This document shows positions 1 to 14,000 of a stretch of DNA of 64,000 bases, piece after piece. This stretch comes from Haemaphysalis longicornis (lineage: Eukaryota; Arthropoda; Arachnida; Ixodida; Ixodidae). Numbering within the stretch: position 1 is the first letter of the stretch; the number at the start of each line of letters is the position of its first letter. Below the pieces are notes generated by a model. It searched no databases, had not been told where the DNA came from, and saw only the letters and a list, made by a program, of their open reading frames with translations. The translations under genes and the position numbers were made by a program. The stretch covers positions 42,190,245 through 42,254,244 of the forward strand of contig CM023450.1 of the NCBI GenBank assembly GCA_013339765.2. Reading direction: 5' to 3'.

Positions 1-905
1 CTATGTTCTCTCCCTAGAGTTATCCGGCGCTTTCGACAGCATTAACCACATTCCTCTCATCTCCAAGCTCCCAGGCTTAACTGGGAGGCTCCTGAAATGG
101 ATAGCAGACTTCCTCACAAGCCGCCGCCAACAGGTCCACTACCGGGGTGCCTCTGGAAGGTGGCACGATATAAAAACTGGCGTGTCACAGGGAACTGTGA
201 TTGGGCCACTAAATTTATAACCTATACATCAACGGCCTAGCGACCGGCATGGAAGATATTTCCAGCTGGTCTGACCGTAGTGGTCTGTTCCTCAACCCAC
301 GCAAGTCACTGTATCTACGAATTTCATGAAAACGAAGACAGGCTGATATGACCTACACGGCCCATGGAACACGCCTGCAGGTGGTCACGGAGGCGAAGCT
401 TCTCGGGGTCTCTTTCAATCGCCGCCTGTCTGTTAGACTGCACACTGGCTATATCTGCAAAGAGAAAACAGGCTAAGAGTGTTCATAACCCGTACACCAA
501 GGGGAATGCCGCACCATGCCGTCTGTACGCTGTTCACAGCCCTCGAATGCCAGTCTTAGAATACTGTCCCCCATCTGGAGCCCCCACCATACTGACCTTC
601 AAAAGCGGCTCGAGTCCATACAAAGAAGGGCACCAAAGACGGCTTTTCACATTATGGATAATGCGAGCAAAAAAATCCCTACGAGAGGCAGTTACAGATC
701 CTGCGGTGATCTCAACTTGGCAGACGCAGACTCTTCTCCGGACGGGTACTCCTGTGCAAGTTTCTGCATGGCGACTGTCCCATCCCGGAGGGTTGCCTGC
801 GGTGGTCAAGGGCCTCACACGTACTAGGGCCTCCTCCTCCTTCTTCATCCAAGCCACCGAGCTATGAAACTCCTTGCCAATCGATGCTAGAGGGCCCAAA
901 GTGTT
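1..905 (+). mobile_element. non-LTR retrotransposon (LINE) reverse-transcriptase fragment
   Basis: Bases 1-225 read as a decayed reverse transcriptase palm. They give LELSGAFDSINH, a helix ending KWIADFLTSRRQQV, then GVSQGTVIGPL and LYINGLA, which match the SKAFDSVNH, G-PQGSVLGPLLF and LYIND blocks of Jockey/CR1/I-type LINEs. Further on (about 545-660, another frame) the thumb region follows as ILSPIWSPHHTDLQKRLESI and QRRAPKT. The reading frame changes several times, so this is a dead copy. The 5' part lies outside the window. The clade is not decided. Confidence 0.8.
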
Positions 906-1179
906 GTCGAATTCACAGACTTGATGCGGTACAGAGATGCGCGACTAGCTGCTCGGCCCTTTGTAGATAACCCACCTCACCTGTATACATCTTATCATTA
1001 TCATGTGCCCCATAACGAGCCTCACCTGTATGCGTCTTTCATTATCACATGTCCTATATGTAATTGTTTAACATACAGCTGTGGAGGCGGCCAGCTCTTG
1101 GTTGTGCAGGCCTCTGCCTTTCGGCTGCCTCAGGCACGCAGCTGAGGCAGCTGCTTTGAACCTTTGAAAAAAAATTGGG

Positions 1180-1550
1180 CCCATCTCCCCGCGAGGGGGA
1201 CTCGAGTAAATGCGTCGCATAGGGGGTGGGTGTATTACGTTAACGTTTAGTGTTTGGGGAGTTGGTGGTAGTGAAAGCGTTGTATCAGCAGCTTCTTGAC
1301 GTAGTTTGAATGAGTCAAGGATATAAGGCGCGTTCGTAGCCTCCCATTCTGTGTCGGCTTTGTGACGCAGTGGGTAGAGCACCATGTACATTGCGTTCCG
1401 CCCGCAGGGTCGAGGGATCGAAACCAGGCGCCGGATAGTATTTTTTTTTTATATAGTGTAGGGGGAGGGGTGCGGACAACGACGGTGCGGACTACGATGG
1501 ACGTCAACGCGGGTGACATCGTGAGTTACTGAAATGCTCTGCATTTAAAA
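1180..1550 (+). repeat. repeat with internal tRNA-like promoter boxes, copy 1
   Basis: This element recurs at 22980-23352. Near its middle is a tRNA-like segment with an A-box-like GTGACGCAGTGGGTAGAG (about 1360) and a B-box-like GGTCGAGGGATCGAAACC (about 1407), followed by a T-rich run. The right end carries GAAATGCTCTGCATTT and the left end carries a weaker TAAATGC. The tRNA acceptor arms do not pair well, so I read it as a tRNA-related repeat, not a working tRNA gene. Confidence 0.6.
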
Positions 1551-2004
1551 CAGAACCTCTTCATGATTAAGGGTTATATCTTTCAATATTTAATATTCGT
1601 TAACGCCATAACAGCGAGCTCAGACACACCTGATTATAAAATGCCGGCAAGAGGACGAGGCGCCGATATATTTGTAATGTCAGCGTGATTTTAAGCCTTC
1701 GAGTTGAATGCGAAACTCGTTCGCAAACGTGGGCAGGCAAAGCGACAGCGACACTACCTTTATTTGGCTCATTTTGTGGCTTCGAACGGATCTGAAGACA
1801 CAAGTACAAGTCAAAGCCAAGTGTACAAACGTGTTGGTGAGCTTGTCTGCGAGTATGTGCTGGGTAGCTTCGCAAAATGCAGTGAAATCTAGACTGACAC
1901 GTTGTGTTTGTGCAATAACAGTGCGGCTAAGAGTGTCGTGAAGAGTACTGGCATAATTTAGTTCCCTAGCGAATTTCGGAGGTGTGACGAGTGAAGCTGA
2001 AACC
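1551..2004 (+). promoter_or_regulatory. upstream region of EFL1 (promoter/5' UTR candidate)
   Basis: This stretch separates the repeat above from the first EFL1 ATG at 2005. I see no convincing TATA box and no protein match in any frame. By position it should hold the transcription start and 5' UTR. The sequence shows only AT-rich non-coding DNA with short ORFs on both strands. Confidence 0.3.
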
Positions 2005-2095
2005 ATGAAGCGAATCTCGGTCGAAAGGATCCAAGAGTTGCAACAGCACACGCAAGGCATCAGAAACATATGCATACTCGCCCATGTGGATCATG
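2005..2095 (+). CDS. EFL1: EFL1 exon 1
   Basis: Codes for the first 30 residues and the first base of codon 31, ending inside the P-loop (IRNICILAHVDH then G). The donor is GTTAGT at 2096. The exon ends in phase 1 and the glycine codon is completed by exon 2. Confidence 0.92.
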
Positions 2096-5000
2096 GTTAG
2101 TGTCGGCGCTAGTTAACATTGATCCTTTTACACAGTAGAGTGTTTGCGTCGTTCCGATCAGCCGGTGTAATATGCAATTTTTCTCCGGTAACAAATTTAT
2201 GCTAATAGGTGAAATCATTTCGTTTTGCAGGGAAAACCACGCTGGCAGACTCTCTTGTGGCTAGTAACGGCATTATATCGCAAAAATTAGCCGGAAAGGT
2301 TTGTGTCTTTTGTGTCTTTCTTTATTGCAACTGAAGTCGCCCAGCACGGTAATAATCCGTTACCGCATTTGCTTTTGCGTGAACAAAAACGATTGTACAC
2401 ATACCGTAAAGTGTCTATGTTTACCCACAAGTTTGCTGTTATTTAATGTGTCGATTGCTTTGAACTTCGTTATTATTTACATTATCTGGGTTCTCCTTGA
2501 GTGTTCGCGCCGCCTGATTAACCACAAAAAAAGTCAAGTACATGTTTTTTTGTCGCAAGTAGCACATGTGTCTGAGTTGCGTTACGCAATACTTTGCGGC
2601 AAAAGTGGCCCGACCCAGTGGGTACGTGGTTTAATTACGTACAGAACATGGCTACATCTTTTTGTAAAACATCCTTCCCCTGCGAATTTTGAAAGACTGA
2701 GTTCTTTTCTCAGACATAAATTGCGGCTTTAACGTGTTTTTGCAGATAGAGAAGCAGAATTTGTTTTATCTCGCTATGGTCTATGCATGCAGCCTGACCA
2801 GGCTTCCATGGTTTGAAGCGCAATGGAAACAGATGGGCGGTGAACAGTGGGGTAGACAGGACAGGTGCCAACTTCCAACTGGGCTCGTGCCTGTCCTGTC
2901 TACACTGTATTCACCGTCCGTGATTTTTCGTTGTGCTTCAAACCATGGGGACTACTCACCAACTAGCCCAGCAAGAAGTTTTACTGACCAGGCTAACCTG
3001 TAACGAATATGCAGCGCAAAGCATCTACACCACTACAAATAGCCGCAACTAATGGCGGCTACATCTTGGATTTATTCAATTTTCAGTTGCGCTACTTGGA
3101 CAGCAGGAAAGATGAACAAGAACGAGGGATCACAATGAAGTCCAGCGCGATCACACTTTACTACCCTAAAAGTAAGTTCCACCACATCCTGTGCAAGCTT
3201 TTAGAGGGACACCAAAGTGCACAAGCAAGCTGGGCCGATATTGGTAGATTACAGTGTCCTAAATACCACTATACGACTTGCTGCAGCGCGGTTTATTAAT
3301 GCAATGTGTGAGCCTTTTGTTTGCGCTATGAAATGTGTCAGAGCCAATGATAACATTTGTGCCGTTTTTCTGCCACGGGCGTGGCTTTCTGATGAAAACA
3401 GTATTCTTCACAGTTAGCAAAATAATGCTCCTGTTTTAAAAAATTTGGCGAAGTTGTTCTGTCAGGGTTCGATGTGTGTTAAAAAAGGCAGCCCGTGATG
3501 AAATGTGCCTGCTTGTAAGTGCACGTGTTTTTCCTCCTGTCATGGTCTGTTTTGCAGCTCTGACCGATGTTGAAAATGCAAACCAGCGTATACGTTGCCT
3601 TGATTCTGTTGCATCAAGTCCTTTTTTGTTGTCCTGTACCTGTGTACCTAATATGAATCACTACTAGAGTGGAATAAGGCTTAAAATCAGCACTTCTACA
3701 CCTTGGAATAGGGCAGACTCTCCTCATAACAAGTGCAACATCATTTTTGTACTGACAGCACCAAATAATTTGCCTGTGGCATATTTTCAGGAGACCTCCT
3801 AGTCAACCTAATAGACTCACCTGGTCATGTTGACTTCACGAGTGAGGTCATGGCAGCTGTGCGGCTATGCGATGGGGCTGTCATTGTCGTCGATGTGGTG
3901 GAAGGTGTTTGTGCACAGGTGAGAATCTCCGTTGCAGTATTTGTATTACCTGGATGAAAGCTTTGTATAGGTGCCCTCATGGCTTTTTATGTTATCCGAG
4001 ATGCAGTCAAGACATTTGAAAGTGCGGCTTTAGCCGTTTGTGGTCCGTTACCGAGCCATGCCCAACACGGCCGTACACGTCCGTAGCGGTCCGCTTTCGG
4101 GGTAGCCAGACCTGGGTGTTCAATGTTTAATTTAGCGGTTTTTTAGAAGTGGGTAAAAGGTCCAGCTGTGTTAGTCCGCACCCTTTACCCACTTTTCAGA
4201 CCAGAACAGCTGGAAAGTGGGTAAAAGGTCTGCACTGCAAAGGGCTAAAATGAAATTGAGGAAGTGCCAAGGGTAGCAGAACCTGAGGTGAAAGCATTCA
4301 GTTATAAAACAGATGTGTTGCAAAAGTATGTTTTAAACCGTAACAATGTCTCTTTGGCACCTGTTGCTCGACGTACTGCAGAGTCAAGTTGGCTGTCAGC
4401 ATTTCCATTGTCCGTTTGAGGTGTTTACTGCACGTTCTACTAGCTGGCTGAACTGCAAAGTCCCTCTTAGATCGTTCAGCTCTGAATTGGAGTTCAGTTC
4501 AGTGCTATCCTGGCTCCATTGAAGAAAAACGGCACATATTGTGATGTTTTCATTTACACCGCGAAAAATAATTCGAGAAGTGGGATGGAGAAGGGCCAAC
4601 TTTAATTATTTACCTCTAAACAAGCGAAGCATCGTGTGTCATCAAACAAAAGCTGATAGGGCTATGAAATGTGTTGTCCATCAGTTAAAACATGGTATGG
4701 CTTTCTAATGCCTCCCTAAGAGCCACTGTCATGTTCATATGCTTGGCATAATGCCAGATAAAGTGTGGTGTGCTTTCTGATGTTTAGCATGATCTGTTTA
4801 TTTATTTTCAGACAAAAGTAGCGCTGCACCTGGCTTGGGCTGAAAACCTGAAGCCGTTGTTGGTGCTCAACAAGATGGATCGCCTCATCCTTGAAAAGAA
4901 GATGACTACTCTGGATGCCTACATCCACCTTCAACAGATTCTGGAGCAGGCATGTTGATCATATTGACCGTTTTGTTGCAGGCATTTATTCATAGCTCGG

Positions 5001-8000
5001 TCCAACAAGCCATGGGGAGAATGATAGGGGTAATGCTTAGAGATAGGAAACGAGCGTCCTGGAGTAGGGAGCGAACTCTGGTGGACGATATCCTAGCTCA
5101 ATGAAGAGGAAGAAGTGGGGTTGGGCTGGACACATAATGTGGCAACTGGTTACCACCAGGGTAACCGAGTGGCTGCCACGAGATGGGACCAGAAGTAGGG
5201 CAAGACCGGTAACTCAATGGAGGGATGATATACGGAAAATTGTTGGTAAAGAATGAGTTCAAACAGAACAGGGGCAGTTGGAAGTCAGTGGGAGAGTCGT
5301 CCATCCTGCAGCGGATGTGAAATAGGATGATGATGATGTGATGAGTCGGGCTGCGTAGTGGATGATGATGATGGAGGAGATGAGGAGGCGGAGAGGAGAG
5401 TTCATCAAAACACCGTGGCCACACTTCAGCAATCTAAAAATACTCCTAAGTGCAGTGGCAGCCACAAGCCTGATGAAGCTCCTGCTGGTATTGTGGAGAG
5501 AAGGGCTGTGTGAGAGAGCTCTGTGCAAACAAAGGCAGACATGTCCCCCTTTGAACTCCCTTGTACTTTGCATTCCTTTGCACTCCTTTTGTACTCCAGC
5601 TTGCTCTCCCTCAAAGAGGTTATGTACTATGGGTCCCTGTTTGCGGCGGATGGAGCAGCACAGAGTGGGTGTCACAGACAACGCACGCTTCAAAATTTCA
5701 GGACTTGCTTTTGCTAATGCCGTTACTAGCTGATGTAGGCAGGAAACAAAGTAGCAAAGTGATGGCGCTGGGTCCACCGTTTTTGCATTTCCAGGTGAAT
5801 GCAGTTGTTGGTGAACTTTTTGCTGCCGACGTGCTTGAGAAGACGTCGAATGAAACATCTGCAAACACCGCGCCTTCAAGCAAAGATGATGAGGTGAGTG
5901 GTGTGTTTTTGCATGTACTCTTTTTATTCTTCGGGCTCTTTAAGAGAGTATAGAGATCTCGAAGAATGAATATGAATATTTTCCAAGCATTGGTTGTAAT
6001 CCGTGGTTGTAATTGTTTCGGCTCCGTGCAGTCGTACTCACGATAACAAACGACTCTGTGGCTGTTGCTCGATTTAGGTGATAGAAGTTCAAGTCAATTT
6101 GTTTTATAAATTACTAAGGTTGCAGTTAATTTCTCATGTACTGCTCTAAGTGTAAGGAGGGACGAGGGTATAAGCTGTTGGAGCCGCGCTGATTGTGAGC
6201 GCTGCAAAAAGGCACCAACACACTAATGCACAGTATTCCATAGCATCTAATCATGTTGCCAACATGCATGCAGCATGAGGTGAGATACAAGCACAACTTT
6301 ATTTGGTATAATTATTTAGTGGTATTTGTGACCACCTCTGCTGGCAGAGGGTGCTTTTGAAAGTGTATTTTGTACGCCTTGTTTGCTGCTTTTGTGTTAC
6401 TTTAATGAAATGTGACCTCGTAGTGCATAAAACAATCCTGTAACTCATTCTGCATTAAGTAGGAAACTAAAGTGAACATAATGATACAAGGAAAAATCAA
6501 ATGTTGGTTTGTGCACAGTATCATATAACTTTGAGAACCATAACAAAATTTCATTCGACGAAGATTTTTGTTTTACGTACTGGCATGCTTAGACATAGGT
6601 GAAATTATGTTGCATTAGACTGCAGGAAAACCAAATACTTGTCTTGTAACGTATTGACTGCATTGTTATCCCAGGCCGTGGTGTTTGACTGGAACAGTGG
6701 TCTTGACGATGCGGACGACTCGACCCTATACTTTTCACCGGAGCAAGGAAATGTGGTGTTCGCCAGTGCCTGGGATGGCTGGGGATTCAGGTAGGCTGTG
6801 TGTCCAAACAGCTCTGAACGACTGAATAAGAGCAAAACTACCCTGAGCCTACCAGAGCTGGCCTAAGAATCTGAATACATGCATTTGGGGATTAGTATGA
6901 ACTTAATATTAGCAGTGTGGGCTTTCTTGTCGTGTTGTCATGTGAATCCTCGTTGACTGACTACTTGATATCGGGCACAAATTTGTCGAGACAAACAGTC
7001 AGTACATTTTCCTGGAAAGTGCCACTGAGCTTTGCATAATAAATGAAACCAATTGGTGGCACATGTGCCCTAGTGGTGGTGTGGGGTAGTGAGATCATAT
7101 AGTAGCACCTATGTCCTTGACCGCTGTTCTCATCGCTTTCTGGTATACACAGTAAGTGCTGGTGCATTATCTTTATTGTAAAGTTCTGAGAGCATGCCCT
7201 CCCCTGAAACATCGCCCAGCCCCTAAAATCGATGGCTTTAGCACCGCTAAGTGAACAAAATAAACGCAAATCATCTATTCACATGTTGATGCGGTCACTT
7301 ATTTGTCCTTTCCGCGCTTGACCCAAAACTTTGCCCATCTCGGATTTTTTCTTGATATCTCCGCAGTATTGGTTGGTGGTGCGGCCACATTTTTTTGTAG
7401 TTTTTCGCACCTGACCCGAAAGTTCGCCCATCCCATATTTTTCACTTGATATCAGTGTACTTTGGGTGGGCATTGTTTCGGAACTTTACGGTAATTCAGA
7501 CTCAAAATGAACAGAAACTCTGTGTAGAGTAGACCAAGTTTGAATATACACAGTGTTTTTTTTTTTTTTAAACAGTGCATTTCTACAGCAGGACTTGATG
7601 CCAGTTTGGCTCGAATGGGATTCTGCTGTGTGAACTGGGTTTGACCCCCTTGGTTGACCCTTGTTCCTTGGCTTTCAGCACCTCTCAGTTTGCTCACCTG
7701 TACGCCGAAAAGCTGGGTGTGAGGAAGGAAGTTCTGGAGAAAACCTTGTGGGGGGATTTCTACCTCAACATGAAGGCGAAAAGAATCCTCAAGGGGGCTC
7801 AGGTTGGTCCATCTTTGCTTGTACCCGTAATGATGTGTGGATTCCTTCTGAGCCGGGATGTTGATTGGGTGAAGCAGGCTCAGATTTGCTTCTAAGTGTT
7901 AACAGAAATCTCTGTTCACGAGGGCAGGTGGGATAACTGGGTAATGAATTATCTTATCTTTAAGACTTCAGGAATTTATCATTGTCAAACTGTCGTAAAT

Positions 8001-11000
8001 TAACTGCCTTGGGCAGGATTACTTGGCAAACTTGTGTATTATTTTGTTCCTTTTCATTTAATAAAAATCTTGCACCAAGTAAGTTCAATTTTAAGGAGTG
8101 ATTGTGTGAGCCTAACCATTTTGTGAAAATACTGTTGTTCAAGTGGAATTATAGTGCCTTCATCACTGGCAAATATTTTTTATACCAGTTTGGGTTGTAT
8201 AATTGTTGAGATTTTACTTGTGTGAGTTAATAGAGTGATATTTTTTTTTGCAATGCATAGCCTGCCATCCACATTACAGGATTCATAAATACCTCAAGGA
8301 GGAAGAGTAGGGAAAAACATTTATAATATCCAAAATATCCAAAAAAGTATTTCAATATCGATGCTGTATGAGGATTCCCTGATACCTTCTTTGGTGCATT
8401 AACAGAGGTATATCTCTGAGATATTCCATTAAGTCGGATGAGTAATGTATTTGAGTATCTGCATTTTACGCTCCCAGCACAGGTATCGAGATTTTTGTAA
8501 TCTGGCAGTCTATTTTAAGTATCTCGGGCCAGCCTTGCTTGTCACTTAATTATACTTTCTTGTCTATGAAAATAAAAATGCAGGTTTTATGAAAATAAAA
8601 CTCGCATTCTTGAAAGACTGCAATAAGAACATTTTTCTCCAGTTCCGAACGTTTAAAATTGTAGCCCACAATGTTTACCCCTTGAATTTGAAAACATTGT
8701 AAAACTCGAAATCGTAGAACTGTGTGTGTGTTGTGCAATGTTGAGTAGGCTAGCATTCTCTTTCAACTGTTGTGCTGTTCCCGCTGTGACTCATTGCGAG
8801 TCGGTGTTCCACTTTTTTTTTTGTCTTTACAAGGCCAAGTGCAAGAAGCCTTTATTTGCTCAACTCATTCTGGACAATATCTGGGAGGTCTACGATGCTG
8901 TCTGCGCTAGACGGTGCGTACCATTAGCCTTTCTTTTACACTGCTGTGACCTGCTCATCAGCAATGATGCTACTGAATGTGCAGCTTTTATATAACCATC
9001 AGTAAAGCTGTATCACACCTGATTGGGCAGGTAGTTTGAGTTATCCGCTACAAAAATATGACCCACTGGACAAAGCCAGCTTCAAAGCCACTTTATCTCA
9101 CTCTGGTGTCAAGTATTCATCCTACCAGTTGCACACTTTTCCTGTGCTTTATACTTGGGTTTTGGGTCAATGATATACTAATGCAAACTGAGAGCCTGAC
9201 TTTTTCTTTCTTTTTTTTTTTCTCTTGTCACTAAAGCTGATCTCTTGTCACTCAAGAAAATGCAGCCATTTATGTGAACATTGTTCATTTTGTGGGTGTG
9301 CAAATAAACAGTGGACCGCCTTTTGCATTTGGAAGTGAGACCACGGTGCCTCCCGCTTGTTTCATTTTTGCAGTGACAAAGTGGCCGTAGAGAAGATCAC
9401 CAAGTCTCTCGGTGTGACCCTGACAGCGCGGGATACCCGGCACACTGACCCTCGTGTCCAGCTTCAGGCCCTTTGCACTCAGTGGCTACCACTTCGCCGA
9501 CGCTTTCTTGGGTAAGCTGCTTCACTGTATTCAATATGGCCTGTTATGGAGCTGTGATGCGGTTTCTGTAACGCGGGAGTCCTGGCCTGTTGGTTCCAAT
9601 TACTTTAGTAAACAGGCCTGTGGAAGAATGCTACAGAGAGGGGAGAAACAGATAACACAAGGACAGTCACTGGACTTACCACAATTTGCTATTGGAAGAG
9701 CTCCCTCAAATAGATTTTCCCCGAAACAGCGTAGGCACAGAAGGGACACCCCTCTCGCCTCCTCACACTCAATACAGAAGATGCTGCACTCGCATACGTG
9801 TTGTCCTATGCCCCGCACTTCGAAACGTGATTTCTTCATCACTTAAAAACACTGATGGTTCACTGGCTGCATTTTTCTCCTTCTTTCTTTATTAAAAAAG
9901 CCTCCAGCTGCTCTCGCTCACGCTTCGATGCACCTCGCCCCACACTGCCCACATGTTTCAAATCCCGAGTGCAATTCACTGATGCATGTGCTGCACAAAG
10001 TGCAGTGTCAAACATGGTCATATTGCTACCTTACTGAGGCTGGTGCTCGGGGTGTACCATCGATAGTTTATGTCTGTATGCTACTTGTAAATGTAATTAA
10101 TGCATGAAGGCAGCTAGAGATAATTTCTGTAAAGTTCAGCATCATTATTTATGGCCCGACCCTAACAGAGCATTCAAACTTTATACAGTCGAACCGCGTT
10201 TTTTATAACGAAGTAGTGTCGGGGCAGTAATTTAGTTCGTTATATCCGATATTCGTTGTAGCAGTATAGCTAAAAATCAGTTCAGACCAATTGGTAATCT
10301 GGCTGCCCCGCAAAAATCCTTTTTGCAGAAACATATTATTTTAGTCTTCAAACACCAGTATAAACAAGATAGCCCTTATCCTCCTCCTTGTGGCGGTTCA
10401 ACCTCAATTAACCAGAGCATGAAATGGGAAATTACAACCGAACAAGGTTCATTTGGCAAAGCAGGCCTGCGTTCCTATTTTTTCAAGGAAGGATGTGATC
10501 TTTGTCTGGTGGCCATCACAGCACTGAGCAGGACGAAGTTTTCCACAGTGTCCACGAACAAAGGGGCCTTTCTACTTCTGCAGTTTCGGACACCGGAGTT
10601 TTTCCAAGTCGCTTCTCAGCCTACTGGTCAAATATTTCTATGTTATATCAGATAGTGCGCGCGGCTCTCTTAGTTGCACTTTCGTTATAAAAGAAAAAGT
10701 GTCATTAAAATGAAGCGTGACCGACCAAAGTTTGTACTTAGTTCACTGCAGCCGATAATTCGTTATATCAGTGTTCGTTATGATGAGGTTAAACTGTAGA
10801 TGCATTAGAAGTCACGTCACTAGTATACAGTTTGTTTCATACACTTGGCTTGATTCGTGGCCATGTCTTTTGTTTGCTCTCGACCTGATAGAGATGACGA
10901 TGCTGATCCCAAGCCCTGCTGAGCTTCCCGAAGTCCGTGTGGAGTCCTTGATGTGTCCCCCTTCTCGGTCCTTTGACTCCTTACCGGAAGAGACACGAAA

Positions 11001-14000
11001 GCTCAAGAAAGGTACGGTGCTTGCCAACTTCCCTGTCAACCTTCGTCCGTGGGTCTCTTCTGGTTCTTTCTTTTTTTTTCCCTTTATATAGGCAGATGCG
11101 TTCTTTAGAGAAAATTGCATTTTAATCACATGGAAAATTTATAGCTTGTAAGGCGGCTATTCTTTCTGATGTTATGCTTGTTTGGAGTAAGTTATTGTCT
11201 TGTGGTGTTTCTGGGTCGCATATCATTAATGAAACATTTTTTCACAACAGCTTTTCTAGACTGCTCGTCAAATGATGATGCACCTGTTATTGTCTGCATC
11301 TCCAAAATGGTCGCTGTGGAAACAAAGCTGCTTCCGGAAAACAGAACAAGGTTTGCCCGATTACTGTTTTTAATCTGCTCTAATTTCTTCTGCGTATCTG
11401 TTGCTCTCACTTGCTACTATGGGAGCTATGGGCCAATTTATCACCCACGTAATTGCACGTACTACAGTCAAATCCCGCTACAACGAAATTGACGGGACGT
11501 GCGAAAAGCTTAGTTGGAGCGGAAATTCATTTAGGCGAAATCTGCGCCAACATACCACAGAAGGGCAACAAAAATAGTCCTGTATATCATCCGCATCATT
11601 GACTGCATATTGCAATGTTAAGAAAAAGGCGTGCAATTATGCCATGTTTATTCGATAACAAATGTACCAATGGTTATCTGTTTTTTTACCTGCACGTAAA
11701 GAGGGAGAAATCCAGTCGAAAAACATATTGCTGTACAATAAGGAGTGTCTACCTATCTACCGAGCTGATTACTTGCACATAGCTGCTAGGCCGCAGCCCC
11801 CTTCTTGCTTGTGGCAGGAGCGGCGTCCGTTATCTTATCCTCTGGCTTGGCATGGTGGCATCTCACCTTGGCAGGCAAGCCGTGCACATTAATCTATCCC
11901 TACCGCGCACTCACGATTAGGATAGGATGATGCTAGTTCAAGACAATATATGAAAATGTTATTTTTGCTTTTGACTTTGAAGAGTGGCAGAAGAAAAACT
12001 GCAAAGACAGCTGCTCACAATGCATACATTACTGTGCAGCACCAGTAGGGCACATTCGCGGGGTGCGATTTGAACTGGATACGATTTGTCTGTAAGTCCG
12101 GCTTAGCGAACAGGGCCTGCGGGTCGTGTAAAGACGGCCAGCCGCATCGTTATCACCAACAAACAATGGCGTCCATCTACGGGTTTGTTTTTGTTGATGG
12201 GGGGCGGTGTGGGCCAACGGTGCACATTTTCAGTGAAACTAAGCGCCCAGAATGTATGAAAAGTTACAGACGGCTGGCGTTATGCGCATTTTATTGTGAA
12301 GTAAATGTTCAACCCCAGCCCCGCTGAGCAAAAATTTCGTTGAAGCAAAAACAAGCCAGACAAATGGTTCGTTGTGGCGAGGACTTTGTTGCATTTACTT
12401 CTATGGCTAGCTGACCGGGAATCGGAAATATTTCGTTGAATCGGAAATTTTGTTGAAGCGGAGTTCGTAGTAGCGGGGTTGAACTGTATTGCAATTTTGT
12501 TTGATTCAGCATTGTGCTGTATGTCGCGGAATAGACGAAGATTAGAGAGCAGCAGTTGCAAAAGTAGCTCCACAAAAGGCAGTGTTTTTCTTCTGTGGCA
12601 CTAGCATGTTTTTCTGCCTTTTTACATTCCAATAAAATAGAGTGCATGTGCAAATCTGTGATGCCCTGTAAAAAAGTGCTTGCAGCATAGAAATGTGAGT
12701 ATGCGTACCTTATTCGTATCAAACAGGCACGAATGGCCAAATGATGTAAAACCTTATTTGAAGCAACAAAACTCCATTGAATGTGTTTATTGACCAAACT
12801 TCGTTAAGGTCGTTGTGGGAATTGCCTTTAAATCCAGTGCAAAATAGCTCAAGTTGCATGCATTCTAGGTCACTTGTTCCGTGTACCGTGTCCTGTCTTG
12901 GGACCAAGCAGGGCTGCTATCAAGGTTTTAGATTATATAGTACCCAGCAAACTATTATTTCCCACCTTGTTGCCTACTAGGACATTTGTTTTAGTCTTAC
13001 AGATATTGCACACATTGATTAATGCTTCCTGGCTCATTTCAGGCTACGTAGGTTGAAATCGTGCCACTCTCTTACCACATTTGTGCTTTCTGTAGATGCT
13101 AGCAGTGTCCTGCCCCACAAGAAAAAGGCTTGTTTGTAGTCTCGTTATTTGTAAAATTACATTCTGTAGCAAGTAAATAAGTCATCATTAATGCCACAAA
13201 AAGAAAAGAAACAAGAAATGATGCATTGTGCAGGGGTGATCCAGCTGCACCATTTGTGCCATTTTGCTACAATTGTACTCTCCTGCGCCCTGCTGCGCCC
13301 AGTGGTGTTTTACTTGCGCCAAATGCTTCGAACCGCGTGGACAAACCCGGTCTTTTGGCCGAGAGTTCTGCAGTCAAACCAGCTGAAGCGAGCGACGATC
13401 ATTCTCCTACTAGTGCTATGGTTCCTTGGTTGGCAACATGGAGGAAGCGGTGCATTCGATTATTCGGTTGCCCCAGCAGTGCTCCGCTCATGGTGCAGCC
13501 ATGGTACCACTATGTTTTTGTAATCATTACTTAGGGAAATGCCTATCATCTGCTTCACTTGCAGTGGTGTGTTAGGGCTGTGGGGGCACAAATTTTTGGT
13601 GCTTTAGTTTCAAGCTTCAGAGTCTACAACTGTGGGGAAGTAATTAGCGTTGCCTTAATGGTTGCCAGGCTTATGTTCAGATAAGTGAAGCTGCAATGTA
13701 AGTTTTGTGCTGCTCCCAAGCTGCTCCAAAATCAAGCTCTGGTACAATAGTGCTCCAAAATAACATTTCTTCAGCTCCAAAAATTGCTCCAATAGTTCAA
13801 ATGGCTGGATCACTCCTGATTTTGCTAAGGGGCACCACAAGTACACACCTGGAATGAACCTTTATAATGAGGCCTTCCAAGTTACATTGCAACTTTGGTG
13901 TCACCCTAGTTTTGGCTGCAGACTTGTCATTTAGTTTGCAAACACTGCCAAGTTTCTAGTTGTCTTTGAAAAAGGTTGTCACTGAACGATTGCATTGTGT

